A DNA stretch of 64,000 nucleotides from assembly GCA_903873805.1 (NCBI GenBank), contig CAIQQB010000032.1:1-64000 (forward strand), given 5' to 3'. The notes below the pieces were generated by a model. It did no database searches and was not told the origin of the DNA. It saw only the letters and a list, made by a program, of their open reading frames with translations. A program made the translations under genes and the position numbers. Positions within the stretch are counted from its first letter, which is position 1. The number at the start of each line of letters is the position of its first letter. Positions 25,347 to 35,325 of the stretch are shown piece by piece. The stretch comes from an uncultured Opitutia bacterium (lineage in GTDB: Bacteria; Verrucomicrobiota; Verrucomicrobiia; Opitutales; Opitutaceae).

Positions 25347-28300
25347 TTATTTGGCGAACACAGGCTCCCCCACCGGCGCCGGGGCGGGGGCGGGATGGCG
25401 GTCGCGGGAATGATCCCGGGCAAGCAGGATGTAGAGGGAAGGCAGCACAAACAGGGTGAAGATCGTGCCGATCGTCATGCCGCCGACAAGCACAAGTCCG
25501 ATGGAATTGCGCGCCGCGGCGCCGGCCCCGGTCACCAGCGTGAGCGGGAAATGGCCGGCCACAGTCGCGACCGAGGTCATCAGAATGGGGCGGAGCCGGG
25601 TCAGGGCCGCCTCGCGGACCGCGGCGATCTTGGACCGGCCCTCCTCCTGGAGCTTGTTCGCGAACTCCACGATCAGGATGCCGTTCTTGGCGATCAGGCC
25701 GACGAGGGTGACGAGGCCGACCTGCGCGTAGATGTTCAGGGTCGTCGTCCAGCTGTCGGTCCAGAAGTGCATGTTGGGATTCGGTATTTTCAGCACCGTG
25801 AAGATCAGCGCGCCGAACATCGCCAGCGGTACCGAGCCAAGGAGAATCACGAGCGGATCCCGGAACGAGTTGAACTGCACCGCCAGTGCGAGGAAGATCA
25901 TGACGATCGCGAGGATGAAAGCGGGCAGAAACTTGTTGCCCTCGGTGCGAAGCTGGCGCGATTCACCGGTGTAGTCGTAGGTGACACCAGGAGGAAGAGT
26001 GTCCCGCGCGGCACCCTCGAGGACCTGCAACGCCTCGTCCAGCGTCCGGTTGGTCGCGCCCGTGATCTTGACCGCGTTCATCTGCTGGAAGCGGTTCAGC
26101 GAACGCGGCACAGTGTGGTTCTCGATGTGGGCGAGCGAACTGAGGGGCACCAGCTGGTTGTTCGGGCCGGTGACATAGAGACCCATGAGCTGATCCGCGT
26201 TGAGCCGCTCGCCCCGCTTGAGCTCCGGAATCACCTTGTAACTGCGACCGGCAATGTCGAACCGGTTGACGAAGTTGCCGCCAAGGTCGGTCGCAAGGTC
26301 GGCCCCCACCTGGGAGAGGTTCAGGCCCAGCGTCGCGACCTTTTCGCGGTCAATCACGATCTCGGACTCGGGCTGGTCGATTTTTGTGTCAATCTGGAGA
26401 AACGGGAATTTGCCGCTCGCCATGGCCTTCCCCACAATGGCCTGCGCGTAGCCAAGGAGCTGGGGGGCGTCCCCGGTGCCTGCGACCACGAACTCGACCG
26501 GAAAATTGCTCCCGCCGGGCAGCGCCGCCGGCGTCGCCGCAAAGGTCTGAAAGCCGGGAATCCGTGACAATTTCCCCTGCAGCTCGTTCTTGATGTCAAA
26601 GATGGTCCGCGTCCGCGGCGCGCGCCAGGGCGTGACAATCATGCCGGCAAAGCCATCGGCGCCGGCGGCGGCCCGACCGACGGGATTGGACGGGGGGAAC
26701 AGGATCTGGAAGGTCAGCGCTCGCTCCGGCGTGTCGAGCAGGGCCTTTTCGGTCGCCCGGCCGAAGGCGCTCTTCTGGTCGCCGGTGGCGTTGGCCGCGC
26801 TGGTGATGATTCCGAAAACCACACCCTGGTCCTCGGTCGGCGCGAGCTCCTTCGGGGAAAACAGGAACATCGGGATGGCCACGAGGCTGAGGACGATCCA
26901 GACGGTGTAGACGGCGGGGCGGGCGCCGAGGGTGCCGTCGAGCGCGCGGCCGTAGGCCTGGCGGAGCCGGTCGAAGCGGTGGTTGACCCAGCCGGTGAAG
27001 CCCTTCTCCTCCTCGGCCGCGCTGCGGAGCAGGCGGGAGGCCATCATCGGGGAGAGCGTGAGGGCAACGATGCCGGAGATCGTCACCGCCCCGGCCAGCG
27101 TGAGGGCGAATTCGCGGAACAACGAACCGGTGAGGCCGCCCTGCAGACCGATCGGCGTGTAGACCGCGGCCAGCGTGACGGTCATCGCGATCACCGGGCC
27201 GACCAGCTCGCGCGCGCCCAGTAGGGCGGCATCCAGCGGGGTGCGGCCCTCGCGGAGGTGCCGCTCGACGTTTTCCACCACCACGATGGCGTCGTCGACC
27301 ACCAGACCGACGGAGAGCACGATCGCCAGCAGCGTCAGCAGGTTCAGGGTGAAGCCGAAGGCCTGCATCAGGAACACCCCGCCGATCAGTGAAACCGGGA
27401 TCGCGAGGATGGGCACCAACACCGAACGCCAGGAACCGAGGAAAAGGTAGATCACCACCATCACGATGAGCAGGGTGTCGATGAGGGTGTGGGTGACCTC
27501 GTGGATCGCCTGGCTGATGTAGGCCGACGAATCGTAGGCGACCGTCGCCTCGAGACCGGCCGGCAGATCCTTGACCAGGTCGGCGAGCGAAATCCGCGCC
27601 CGCTGGACCACGTCGATCACGTTGGCGTTGGGCAGCGGAAAGATGCCCATAAACACGGCGGTCTGCCCGGTGAACCGGACCTCGGTGTCATAATCCTCCG
27701 CCCCGAGCTCGACGTCGGCGATATCCGCCAGCCGGACGATCGTGTCGTTCTCCTGGCGGATGACGAGGCGCTTGAAGTCGTCCACCGTGTGAAGATTGGT
27801 GTTGGCCGTGAGGTTGACCTGGACGAGGGAGCCCTTGGTCGATCCCACTGCGGCCAGGTAGTTGTTGTTGCCAAGCGCGGCGCGCACCTGCACGGGGCTG
27901 ATGTTGAGGCCGGCCATGCGGTCGGGCTTGAGCCAGATGCGCATCGCGAACGTCCGGGCGCCGAGGATGTCGGCCCGCTGCACCCCCTGCAGCGCCGCCA
28001 GGCGCGGCTGCACGACCCGGACCAGATAATCCGTGATCTGGCTTTGCGAGAGAATCTTGGACGAGAAGCTCAGGTAGCAGGAGGCGATCTGCGAATCGGC
28101 CGACTGCGCCGTGATGGCCGGCACCTCCGCCTCGGGCGGCAGATCATTGCGCACCTGGTTCACCTTGGCGGTGATCTCGGCCAGCGCCTTCAGCGGATCG
28201 TAATTCAGCTTGAGCCGGACGTTGACCAGCGAGAAGCCCTGCAGGCTGTTGGACTCGATGTAGTCAATGCCGTCGGCCGAGGCGACCGCCTGCTCAATCG

Positions 28301-28499
28301 GAGTGGTGACAAACCCGCGCACCAGGTCGGCGCTGGCGCCGACATAGACGGTGCTGATGCTGACGGACGAATTTTCGCTGCGGGGATACTGCCGGACCGT
28401 AAGCGAACGCCAGGCCTGGGCGCCGGCGATGAGAATCACCAGATTGATGACAATCGCAAGGACGGGCTTGCGGATGAAGAGATCGGTAAAGGCTTTCAT
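25347..28499 (-). CDS. RND-family multidrug efflux permease (HAE1 type)
   Basis: The proton-driven inner-membrane pump of the efflux complex, 1050 residues, usual AcrB/MexB length. The start MKAFTDLFIRKPVLAIVINL is the classic first span; a frame reaching back 16 codons further passes a repeat and was rejected. The TM4 proton-relay motif GLVVDDAIVVVENVERHL is present with paired Asp. The second-half repeat includes GLIAKNGILIVEFANKLQEE and the final spans. PN/PC porter domains lie between the span groups. It may export drugs, detergents or metabolites; none can be named. A REP-like hairpin (28537-28557) separates it from the upstream adaptor gene. Confidence 0.93.
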   Translation of the reverse strand: MKAFTDLFIRKPVLAIVINLVILIAGAQAWRSLTVRQYPRSENSSVSISTVYVGASADLVRGFVTTPIEQAVASADGIDYIESNSLQGFSLVNVRLKLNYDPLKALAEITAKVNQVRNDLPPEAEVPAITAQSADSQIASCYLSFSSKILSQSQITDYLVRVVQPRLAALQGVQRADILGARTFAMRIWLKPDRMAGLNISPVQVRAALGNNNYLAAVGSTKGSLVQVNLTANTNLHTVDDFKRLVIRQENDTIVRLADIADVELGAEDYDTEVRFTGQTAVFMGIFPLPNANVIDVVQRARISLADLVKDLPAGLEATVAYDSSAYISQAIHEVTHTLIDTLLIVMVVIYLFLGSWRSVLVPILAIPVSLIGGVFLMQAFGFTLNLLTLLAIVLSVGLVVDDAIVVVENVERHLREGRTPLDAALLGARELVGPVIAMTVTLAAVYTPIGLQGGLTGSLFREFALTLAGAVTISGIVALTLSPMMASRLLRSAAEEEKGFTGWVNHRFDRLRQAYGRALDGTLGARPAVYTVWIVLSLVAIPMFLFSPKELAPTEDQGVVFGIITSAANATGDQKSAFGRATEKALLDTPERALTFQILFPPSNPVGRAAAGADGFAGMIVTPWRAPRTRTIFDIKNELQGKLSRIPGFQTFAATPAALPGGSNFPVEFVVAGTGDAPQLLGYAQAIVGKAMASGKFPFLQIDTKIDQPESEIVIDREKVATLGLNLSQVGADLATDLGGNFVNRFDIAGRSYKVIPELKRGERLNADQLMGLYVTGPNNQLVPLSSLAHIENHTVPRSLNRFQQMNAVKITGATNRTLDEALQVLEGAARDTLPPGVTYDYTGESRQLRTEGNKFLPAFILAIVMIFLALAVQFNSFRDPLVILLGSVPLAMFGALIFTVLKIPNPNMHFWTDSWTTTLNIYAQVGLVTLVGLIAKNGILIVEFANKLQEEGRSKIAAVREAALTRLRPILMTSVATVAGHFPLTLVTGAGAAARNSIGLVLVGGMTIGTIFTLFVLPSLYILLARDHSRDRHPAPAPAPVGEPVFAK

Positions 28500-28536
28500 G
28501 GGTGCGGTGGGCAGTGAACGGCCCCGGTAAGGCCGG

Positions 28537-28557
28537 TCCAGGGTCAACGACCCCGGC
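28537..28557. repeat. REP-like GGGTC/GACCC hairpin inside efflux operon
   Basis: A degenerate member of the CCGGGGTC class (CCAGGGTC...GACCCCGG) followed by CTGC. It sits in the 69-bp gap between the adaptor and RND genes, where a hairpin could protect or separate parts of the operon message. Confidence 0.55.
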
Positions 28558-28568
28558 TGCGGGTAAGT

Positions 28569-29693
28569 TCAGGAGTCGCTGGGCTTGGGCTTGAGCTGCG
28601 CGTCCGGCGCGAGCGTGTTGTCGATCGTCACCGTCTCATGGGCGCGCAGCTTGAAGCCGCCGCTGGACACCACCGTCTCCCCGGCCTGCAGGCCCGAGAC
28701 GACGCTGACAAAATCCCCGCGGGCCTCCCCCAGCTGGACGAACTGTTCGCGCAGGACCTTCTCCGGCTGGCCGGTCTTTTCGTTTTTGTGGTCCTCGATC
28801 ACGAAGACCGAGTCACCAAAGGGGGCGTATTGCACGGCGGTGGCCGGGATCGACAGCACCTTTTTCGTCTCGGGCAGCACCACCTCGACGGTGGCGAACA
28901 TCCCGGCGCGGAGCTTTTCACCGCGGTTGGCCAGCGTGGCTTGGACGCGGACGTTGCGCGTCACGGGATCGATCTCGGGACTGATGGCGCTGATCTTGCC
29001 GGCAAAATTTTCGCCCGGGGCGGTGTCGCTCGCGACCCGCACTTCGGCGCCGGCCGTGAGCTGGGCCAGACTCTGCTGCGGCACCGAGAAATTGACATAG
29101 ATCGGGTCGAGGGTCTCCAGCGTGGCGATCGGGTCGCCGTTGCGCAGGATCTGTCCGAGGTTCACCATCCGGAGGCCGAGCCGGCCGGAGAACGGCGCCC
29201 GAATGGTCTTCTTGTCGATGACGGAGCGGATTTGCGCGATCTGGGCCGCAGCCTGTTTCGCCTGGGCATCCGCCTGGTCCAGATCGGACGGGGCGTTGGT
29301 GCCCTGCTGGCGGAGCTCCCGCTGGCGCCGGAGATTCAGGTCGGTCAGCGCGGCGGCAGCCGTGGCCGCGGCGAGTTGCGCCGTCTCCTCCGAGGTGTCG
29401 AGCTGCACCAGGAGGTCGCCTGAGTTCACCAGGGCGCCGGAATCAAAGGCGATCTTGACCACCTGGCCGGCGATTTCTCCGGCCATGGTCACCCCCTGAT
29501 AGGCGTAGAGCGAGCCGGTCGCACGGATGCTGGTTTCCCAGGTGTCCTCGTGCACGGGGGCGGAGGTGACGACATCCGGGGGCATGGTGGCGTTGGCGGC
29601 GGCGGCCCCCATGGCGGAAAACTGCTGCTGCTTGACCAGGACGATGGCACCGACGACCAGGCCGAGGCCGACAAGGGTGAGGATGAATTTCAT
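28569..29693 (-). CDS. RND periplasmic adaptor (membrane-fusion protein)
   Basis: Links the RND pump to the TolC-like duct. It has 374 residues with an N-terminal anchor (MKFILTLVGLGLVVGAIVLV) and no lipobox. The lipoyl-like halves (ATGSLYAYQGVTMAGEIAGQ and IRAPFSGRLGLRMVNLGQIL) flank a helical hairpin rich in Ala/Gln (TAAAALTDLNLRRQRELRQQ, QADAQAKQAAAQIAQIR). The beta-barrel (DPIYVNFSVPQQSLAQLTAG) and membrane-proximal domain (VQLGEARGDFVSVVSGLQAG) follow. It is the second gene of the operon, 36 bp after the MarR-type regulator. Confidence 0.9.
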   Translation of the reverse strand: MKFILTLVGLGLVVGAIVLVKQQQFSAMGAAAANATMPPDVVTSAPVHEDTWETSIRATGSLYAYQGVTMAGEIAGQVVKIAFDSGALVNSGDLLVQLDTSEETAQLAAATAAAALTDLNLRRQRELRQQGTNAPSDLDQADAQAKQAAAQIAQIRSVIDKKTIRAPFSGRLGLRMVNLGQILRNGDPIATLETLDPIYVNFSVPQQSLAQLTAGAEVRVASDTAPGENFAGKISAISPEIDPVTRNVRVQATLANRGEKLRAGMFATVEVVLPETKKVLSIPATAVQYAPFGDSVFVIEDHKNEKTGQPEKVLREQFVQLGEARGDFVSVVSGLQAGETVVSSGGFKLRAHETVTIDNTLAPDAQLKPKPSDS

Positions 29694-29729
29694 GGATGAT
29701 GAAGGGAAAAGGGCGTGACGATCGTGGCA

Positions 29730-30287
29730 TCAGAGGGTGGCCAGCACGGCCTCGTCAGTGGGAGCGATCTCGGCGGCCCGGCCGAGAATCTTGGTGAGCA
29801 GGCGGACAAGGGTCTTGCGGTCGCGCTCGGAAATGGGGGCCATCAATCCGGCCATGATCTGGAAATGCGACGGCAACACCTTCTCCAGCCGCCGCCGCCC
29901 GCGCGGGGTGAGGCGCACCGACATCATCCGGCGGTCGGTCCGGTCCGGGGCGCGCGTGACGAGGCCGTCGCGCTCCAGCGTGTCGATCAGTCCGGTCATG
30001 GTGGCGCGGGTGACCCCGGCGCGCTCGGCCAGCTCGGCGGGGCTGAGCGGCGCCAACCGGCCGCCGGCCCGGTGGCAGCTGCCCCACAGCGCCATCAGCA
30101 CGCCGAATCGGCCCTGGGTCAGGTGGTGGGCCGCCAGATTCGACTCGACCACGCGGAAGACCTCGTCGCCGGTGCGCAAGAGGTGCAGGAAGACCGCGGC
30201 CGCCGACGGATCGAGATCGGGAAACTCCTTTGCGGCCTCGAGGAGGCACTCGTAGCGCGGCAGGTCTTTGAGGAGGAGGAGCGGCAT
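29730..30287 (-). CDS. MarR-family transcriptional regulator
   Basis: A 185-residue dimeric winged-helix regulator, probably the local repressor of the efflux operon it heads. The core shows LTQGRFGVLMALWGS, the recognition region LSPAELAERAGVTRATMTGL, the wing RDGLVTRAPDRTDRRMMSVR with its Asp-Arg pair, and the dimer helices at both ends. The N-terminal extension (about 40 residues) is longer than in minimal MarR. A TTAGG/CCTAA palindrome lies 24-35 bp upstream of its start and is a good operator candidate, suggesting autoregulation relieved by a pump substrate. Confidence 0.88.
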   Translation of the reverse strand: MPLLLLKDLPRYECLLEAAKEFPDLDPSAAAVFLHLLRTGDEVFRVVESNLAAHHLTQGRFGVLMALWGSCHRAGGRLAPLSPAELAERAGVTRATMTGLIDTLERDGLVTRAPDRTDRRMMSVRLTPRGRRRLEKVLPSHFQIMAGLMAPISERDRKTLVRLLTKILGRAAEIAPTDEAVLATL

Positions 30288-30310
30288 GGCAACAGTAAGG
30301 CCGCGAATAG

Positions 30311-30322
30311 TTAGGAGCCTAA
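30311..30322 (-). promoter_or_regulatory. candidate MarR operator
   Basis: TTAGGAGCCTAA is a perfect 5-bp inverted repeat with a 2-bp centre, flanked by AT-rich DNA (ATAG on the left, TCTAAATT on the right), just upstream of the marR-type gene. MarR proteins commonly bind AT-rich palindromes of this size at their own promoters. Confidence 0.5.
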
Positions 30323-30483
30323 TCTAAATTGCAAGTCCGGACTGCGCATTTTTTGTCCAGCGGTTTCCGGGCCCTCCCGGCGGCATGAACCAGCGTCATC
30401 GCGCGGAGGCGCAGGACCACGCGACCGCCGACCGGCGGGCGGGAGCAGTAACTGCCCCACCCCCGGCCGATGTCACTTATCCG

Positions 30484-32472
30484 TTACAAACTCTTCGCAG
30501 CCGCGACCACGGCCTCGGCAGTGATGCCGAGCACCTTCATCGCGGTGCCGCCGGGGGCGCTGAGGCCGAAGCGGTCGATGCCAATCACCTTGCCGTCCAG
30601 GCCGGTGTACTGGTGCCAGAGACCCGTCACGCCCGCCTCGATGGCCACCCGTTTGCGGCACGCTGCGGGAAGGACCTCCTCGCGATAGGCCGCCGGCTGG
30701 CGATTGAAACGCTCGAAGCTCGGCACCGACACCACGCGCACGCCCGCCCCGAGGGTCTTGGCGGCGGCCACGGCCAGCTGCACCTCGCTGCCGGCGGCCA
30801 GCAGGATATGCGTGAGCGCGGCGGTTTCGCGGATCGCGATGTAGGCGCCCTTGAGCACGCCCTCGCGGCGGGTCGGCACCGGGATGTCGTTGAGCTGCGG
30901 CACGGCCTGGCGCGTGAGCGCGAGCAGCGTGGGGCCGTCCGTGCGCGCGAGCGCCGCGGCAAACGCCCCGGCGGTCTCCTCGGGATCGGCGGGGCGGATC
31001 ACGTCCAGGTTCGGGATGACCCGCAGGCCGGTGACCGTCTCCACCGGCTGGTGGGTCGGGCCGTCCTCCCCCACCCCGACGGAGTCGTGCGTGTAGATAT
31101 AGATGACGGGCAGCTTGGCGATGGCCGCGATGCGCATCGACGGGCGCGAGTAGTCGGCGAACACGAGGAAGGTCGCGCACGAGGTGCGGAACAGGCCGTC
31201 GTAGGCGACGCCGTTGTTGATCGCCGCCATGCCGTGTTCGCGGATGCCGTAGCGCAGGTTGCGCCCGGCGCGGTTGGTGCGGTCAAAATCCTTGTCGGCC
31301 GCGATGTAGTTGAGGGTCGAGCCGTAGAGATCGGCGCTGCCGGAAATGAGCAGCGGGAGCGCGGCGGCGAGCGGCTGGAGGACATCCTTGCCCGCGGCCC
31401 GGGTGGCCAGCTTGGCGTCGGCGGGAAACAGCGGGATTTGGGCGAGCAGCGCCAGCGGGTCCGGCGTGGCCGACGCCGAGGCGAGCAGCGCGGCCTTGTC
31501 GGGGTTGGCGGCGGCCCAGGCGTCGCGGAGCTTGAGCCATTTCTTGTAACCGCGGACGAGGCGTTTTTTGTGGCCGGCGAAATAGCCGCGGACGGCGTCG
31601 CTGACAAAAAAGTGCTGGTCGGCGGGAAGGCCGAGACCGGCGCGGGCGGCGTCGGCGAACTTCGCCCCACCCTCGCCGTGGCCCTTGGCGGTGCCGGCGA
31701 CCTCGGGGATGCCCTTGGCGATGGTGGTCTTGGCGATGATGAGCTGGGGCTTGCCGGACTTGGCGCGCTTGGCCCGGTTGAGGGCCTTGAGGATGGCGGC
31801 GAAGTCGTGACCGTCGATCGTCTGCACGTCCCAGCCGATGGCCTTGAACCGCCCGGCGGTGTTCTCGCTCTGGGATTTGTCGGCCATCGCGTCGAGGGTG
31901 ACGTCGTTGGAGTCATAGATGAGGATGAGATTGTCGAGCCCCTGGTGGCCGGCGAACTCGACCGCCTCCATCGCGACGCCCTCCTGCATGCAGCCGTCGC
32001 CGGCGAGCGCGATGACATGGTGGTCGAAGAGTACGTGCTCCGCCGTGTTGAAACGCGCGGCGGCCATCTGGCCGGCCATCGCCATGCCGACGGCGTTGCC
32101 GACACCCTGGCCGAGCGGGCCGGTGGTGCATTCGACGCCGGGCGTCTCGTGAAACTCGGGGTGACCGGGCGTCTTGCTGTGGAGTTGGCGGAAGTTCTTC
32201 ACCTCCTCGAGGGAGAGGTCGTAGCCGCTGAGGTGCAGCCAGGCATAGAGGAACATCGAGCCATGGCCGGCCGAAAGGATGAACCGGTCGCGGTTCGGCC
32301 AGCGGGGGGCATCGGGATTGTAGGCCAGGGCCTCGCCGAAGAGGACGGCGCCGAGTTCGGCGCAGCCGAGCGGCAGGCCGAGGTGGCCGGAGGAGCATTG
32401 GTGCACGGCGTCGATGGCGAGGCCGCGGGCCTGGTTGGCCGCTTGGGCGAGGATTTCAGTCGGGAGTTTCAT
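30484..32472 (-). CDS. tkt: transketolase
   Basis: Thiamine-diphosphate enzyme of the non-oxidative pentose-phosphate pathway, moving two-carbon ketol units between sugar phosphates. The 662 residues match family length. Visible motifs are the substrate-binding [18 protein letters not shown], the ThDP motif GDGCMQEG...NLILIYDSN, the [12 protein letters not shown] loop, and the pyrimidine-domain signature [18 protein letters not shown]. The C-terminal domain starts near [17 protein letters not shown]. It stands alone and diverges from the protease-like gene at 32656, across 183 bp without evident repeats. Confidence 0.95.
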   Translation of the reverse strand: MKLPTEILAQAANQARGLAIDAVHQCSSGHLGLPLGCAELGAVLFGEALAYNPDAPRWPNRDRFILSAGHGSMFLYAWLHLSGYDLSLEEVKNFRQLHSKTPGHPEFHETPGVECTTGPLGQGVGNAVGMAMAGQMAAARFNTAEHVLFDHHVIALAGDGCMQEGVAMEAVEFAGHQGLDNLILIYDSNDVTLDAMADKSQSENTAGRFKAIGWDVQTIDGHDFAAILKALNRAKRAKSGKPQLIIAKTTIAKGIPEVAGTAKGHGEGGAKFADAARAGLGLPADQHFFVSDAVRGYFAGHKKRLVRGYKKWLKLRDAWAAANPDKAALLASASATPDPLALLAQIPLFPADAKLATRAAGKDVLQPLAAALPLLISGSADLYGSTLNYIAADKDFDRTNRAGRNLRYGIREHGMAAINNGVAYDGLFRTSCATFLVFADYSRPSMRIAAIAKLPVIYIYTHDSVGVGEDGPTHQPVETVTGLRVIPNLDVIRPADPEETAGAFAAALARTDGPTLLALTRQAVPQLNDIPVPTRREGVLKGAYIAIRETAALTHILLAAGSEVQLAVAAAKTLGAGVRVVSVPSFERFNRQPAAYREEVLPAACRKRVAIEAGVTGLWHQYTGLDGKVIGIDRFGLSAPGGTAMKVLGITAEAVVAAAKSL

Positions 32473-32655
32473 GGCGAAAAGGACGCGGCCCAGAACGGGC
32501 GCGCAGAGTCAAATGGTTTATAGCTTCACGTCCCGCCGGGAAAGCCCAAATTCCGCCAAAATCATCCGGCCCCGCGCGGATCCTCCGCGTGCTTTTGGAA
32601 TTGCTGCGGCCGCCCCGGGCAGCTTCTGCTGGATCGGGCCCACCGGCCACCACCC

Positions 32656-34656
32656 ATGATTCAGCATTCCCGTGTGCCTGACGCCCTGTTCCGTCTTGTA
32701 TGCATCGGCCTCGGCTGGCTCTTGGGTGGAGCGGCGTTCCTGCCGGCCCAAACCATCGGCCCCGCGCCGGTGGGTGGAACCAACCTCACCGCGGAGGAGG
32801 TGCTCAACCGAACCGAAAAGACCTATCGCGAACTGCGCAGCTATTCGGCCGAGATCGCCATGCGCCAGCTCAGCCTGACCCGCCCCAACGACGACGCATC
32901 CCCGCCCTCCGACCCTCAAACCAGCCCGATTAATCATACGCTCTTCTCCTTTCGCTTCCTCCGGCCCGATGACTATTACCTGCGCTACGAGGTCTTTCAC
33001 GACACTACAGCCAATTCGAATCCGCAGAGCCCGTCGAACGGCCGGGTCCTGTACAAGTCGGGGGCCGGGAGTTCCGGCCACTCTACGACCCTCGGTAATG
33101 CGATCACCACGGGAAAAACGATGACCCAGCCCGTGTCTACCGGCCTGGGCTTTCAGAACGAACTGCACAGCCTCCTGGCGGCCACGAATGAGTCCCTCGT
33201 TCCCTCCTGGCTGGTGGATGGCACGATTCGGCCCAAACCGCCGACCTCCGTCATGCTCGGCGGCGAGGCCACCTGGAAGGGCGAGCCGGTCTATAAGGTC
33301 TGGCTCACCACCGCCACCGGCAGACGGGAGGAGCTCTGGATCTCCCAGCATTCCTTTCTCCTCCTGCGTGCCATCGTGATCACCGTGGGACCCGGCCCCC
33401 GGGGCGGGGCGGCGGGAGTCAACCGACCGTTTGAAATCTACGAATCTGTTTTCCGGCAGTCCGCCAGTCCCGACCTCACGGACCACGACTTTGTATTCGA
33501 CGGGGACAGGGCCATCGCCCCCAAAACCGAACAGGAGATTGGATTGGGCAGTGAATGGGCCGACCTGCTCACCTTTGCCGGCCTCCCCGATGACATGCTG
33601 TCGGCGGCCGTCGCGAACAAACCCGCCGCCAAACCCGCCCCGGCGGCGAAGGCCATGGAGGAACAGCAGCTTTCTGCGGAGCAGATGGCCAGCGTGGTGA
33701 TGATCGAAGGAGACAAGGGCGTGGCCACCGGCTTCATCGCCAAGGTTCGCGACATCGAATTCGTGGTCACGAATCTGCATGTCCTCGGCAACAACCAGAA
33801 GATCTCGATCAAGAATCTCCGGGGCGAACCGATTGCGGTCCAGGGGATCATCGGCGCCGTCGGCAGCGACATCGCCCTGTTGCGCATCACCACCCCCAAC
33901 GACGAGACCATGCCGCCGCTGCCCATGGCCGCCAACGTCCTGACTTCCTCCAAGATCGGCGACAAAGTCGTCGTGGTGGGCAACCGGCTTGGCGGCGGCG
34001 TCGCCACCCAGACCAGCGGGCGGATCATTGGCCTTGGACCCAACCGGGTCGAGGTCGACGCCGCCTTCCAGCCCGGCAACAGCGGCAGCCCGATCTTCAA
34101 TGTGACCGACCGCGAAGTCATCGGAGTCGCCGCCTATGCGGAAACGGTCACCGTGCAGCTGGGCAACAACAAGTCGGACTCCCCCTCCAAAAGCGACACT
34201 TCCGCCAATGACCTCCCCCGGGAAACCCGCTGGTTTGGCTACCGATTGGATGCAGTCAGCAAGTGGGAAACCATCGACTGGACCCAGTGGCAGTCCCAAC
34301 TCCAGCAGGTGAACACCTTTCGCGAAAACTCGCTGGCCATCCGGGCCTTCTTTCGGGCCAATTCCACCCCCCCGCCCGCGGACGCCCGCCTCCGGACCAT
34401 CCTCGACCGATACGAAACCAGGTACCGGCAGCCCGGCCTCTCCCACACGGCCAAGACTGAGGAAAACCTCACCCTGCTCAGCAGCCTGATGGCCTATGCC
34501 AGCGACGGCGTGAAAGAGCTGAAGGAGGGAGCCTTCTACGACTACTTTCGTTCGAGTCTCTATTGGGAGACCAGCATCCCGGACCAGCTCCGCATTCGCG
34601 AGCTGATCCTGCAATTCCTCAAGGACGAGGAAACCCGCCAGCGGGGCCTGCTCTGA
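32656..34656 (+). CDS. secreted fusion of LolA-like and trypsin-like serine protease domains
   Basis: A 666-residue exported protein with N-terminal hydrophobic segment LVCIGLGWLLGGAAFLPAQT. Residues about 45-300 resemble the LolA/DUF2092-like lipid-carrier fold (LTAEEVLNRTEKTYRELRSY, PVYKVWLTTATGRREELWIS). Residues about 340-500 are a trypsin-like domain with intact triad: His375 (VTNLHVLG), Asp405 (GSDIALLRI), Ser476 (PGNSGSPIF). About 160 residues of helical tail follow. The protease part resembles DegP/HtrA-type domains, but no PDZ is seen. The combination is unusual; a role in envelope lipoprotein quality control is only a guess. Confidence 0.7.
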   Translation: MIQHSRVPDALFRLVCIGLGWLLGGAAFLPAQTIGPAPVGGTNLTAEEVLNRTEKTYRELRSYSAEIAMRQLSLTRPNDDASPPSDPQTSPINHTLFSFRFLRPDDYYLRYEVFHDTTANSNPQSPSNGRVLYKSGAGSSGHSTTLGNAITTGKTMTQPVSTGLGFQNELHSLLAATNESLVPSWLVDGTIRPKPPTSVMLGGEATWKGEPVYKVWLTTATGRREELWISQHSFLLLRAIVITVGPGPRGGAAGVNRPFEIYESVFRQSASPDLTDHDFVFDGDRAIAPKTEQEIGLGSEWADLLTFAGLPDDMLSAAVANKPAAKPAPAAKAMEEQQLSAEQMASVVMIEGDKGVATGFIAKVRDIEFVVTNLHVLGNNQKISIKNLRGEPIAVQGIIGAVGSDIALLRITTPNDETMPPLPMAANVLTSSKIGDKVVVVGNRLGGGVATQTSGRIIGLGPNRVEVDAAFQPGNSGSPIFNVTDREVIGVAAYAETVTVQLGNNKSDSPSKSDTSANDLPRETRWFGYRLDAVSKWETIDWTQWQSQLQQVNTFRENSLAIRAFFRANSTPPPADARLRTILDRYETRYRQPGLSHTAKTEENLTLLSSLMAYASDGVKELKEGAFYDYFRSSLYWETSIPDQLRIRELILQFLKDEETRQRGLL

Positions 34657-34675
34657 CCGCTGTCCGCCCGGCCCG

Positions 34676-35047
34676 TCAGATGTGCTTCGAGTCGGCCTCG
34701 TCCTTCTTGACGTAACCGCTGTCCTGCCGCTGATGATTCACTTGGTTTTTCTTCAGGTAGGCTTGGTAGACGTCATCTGCGGACATGCCCAGGGTCTGGG
34801 CGAGCGAAACGAGGAAGTGAAACAGGTCCACGACCTCGACCTTCGCGTTCTGCTCGTCGAACTTCTGGTACTTGGCCCACCACTTCCACGGGACCGAGTC
34901 GATCAGCTCCGCGGTCTCCTGCTGCAGAGCGCGGGTGTAGTTGAGAACCCACTTCGCCTTTTCCTCGTCGGTGGGCGGGGGCAGGGTGACGCCGATGCGC
35001 CGGTTGAGCGCCTCCTGCATGGTGAATATTTCCTCGAGCTTGTCCAT
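34676..35047 (-). CDS. all-alpha dimeric dUTP diphosphatase-like protein
   Basis: Members of the all-alpha NTP pyrophosphatase superfamily hydrolyse dUTP (and dUDP) to dUMP, keeping uracil out of DNA. This 123-residue protein has the metal-binding ExxE and WWK pattern in QQETAELIDSVPWKWWAKYQ, then the second acidic motif VEVVDLFHFLVSLAQTLGM (ExxD). A C-terminal helix carries YQAYLKKNQVNHQRQDSGY, as in phage and bacterial dimeric dUTPases. The start MDKLEEIFTMQEALNRR was chosen; a longer frame upstream is low-complexity. A broader dNTP or MazG-like activity is possible. Confidence 0.8.
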   Translation of the reverse strand: MDKLEEIFTMQEALNRRIGVTLPPPTDEEKAKWVLNYTRALQQETAELIDSVPWKWWAKYQKFDEQNAKVEVVDLFHFLVSLAQTLGMSADDVYQAYLKKNQVNHQRQDSGYVKKDEADSKHI

Positions 35048-35325
35048 GTGGCGACGCTGGGCCGCCGGCCGGCGGGTGGCAAGTGGCGAGTGCGGCGGCC
35101 GGTGCGACGCCCGAATATATCGCCCCGGTGCCAGCCGGGGGGGGGACCGGCCCGGTTCGCCCTCCGAGGGATGCCCCAACTTCACTGTTGCCCCAGAGGC
35201 GGGAAAGTGCGAGGCTTCCCCTTTGCTGCCTGCGTCGAGCGCGACTTCCGCCCTCCGCCGGCCGCCTCCCACGCGGTTCCCGCCCACAGCGGTGAGCGCG
35301 TTTCAACCCAAACCAAACCAAAGAC

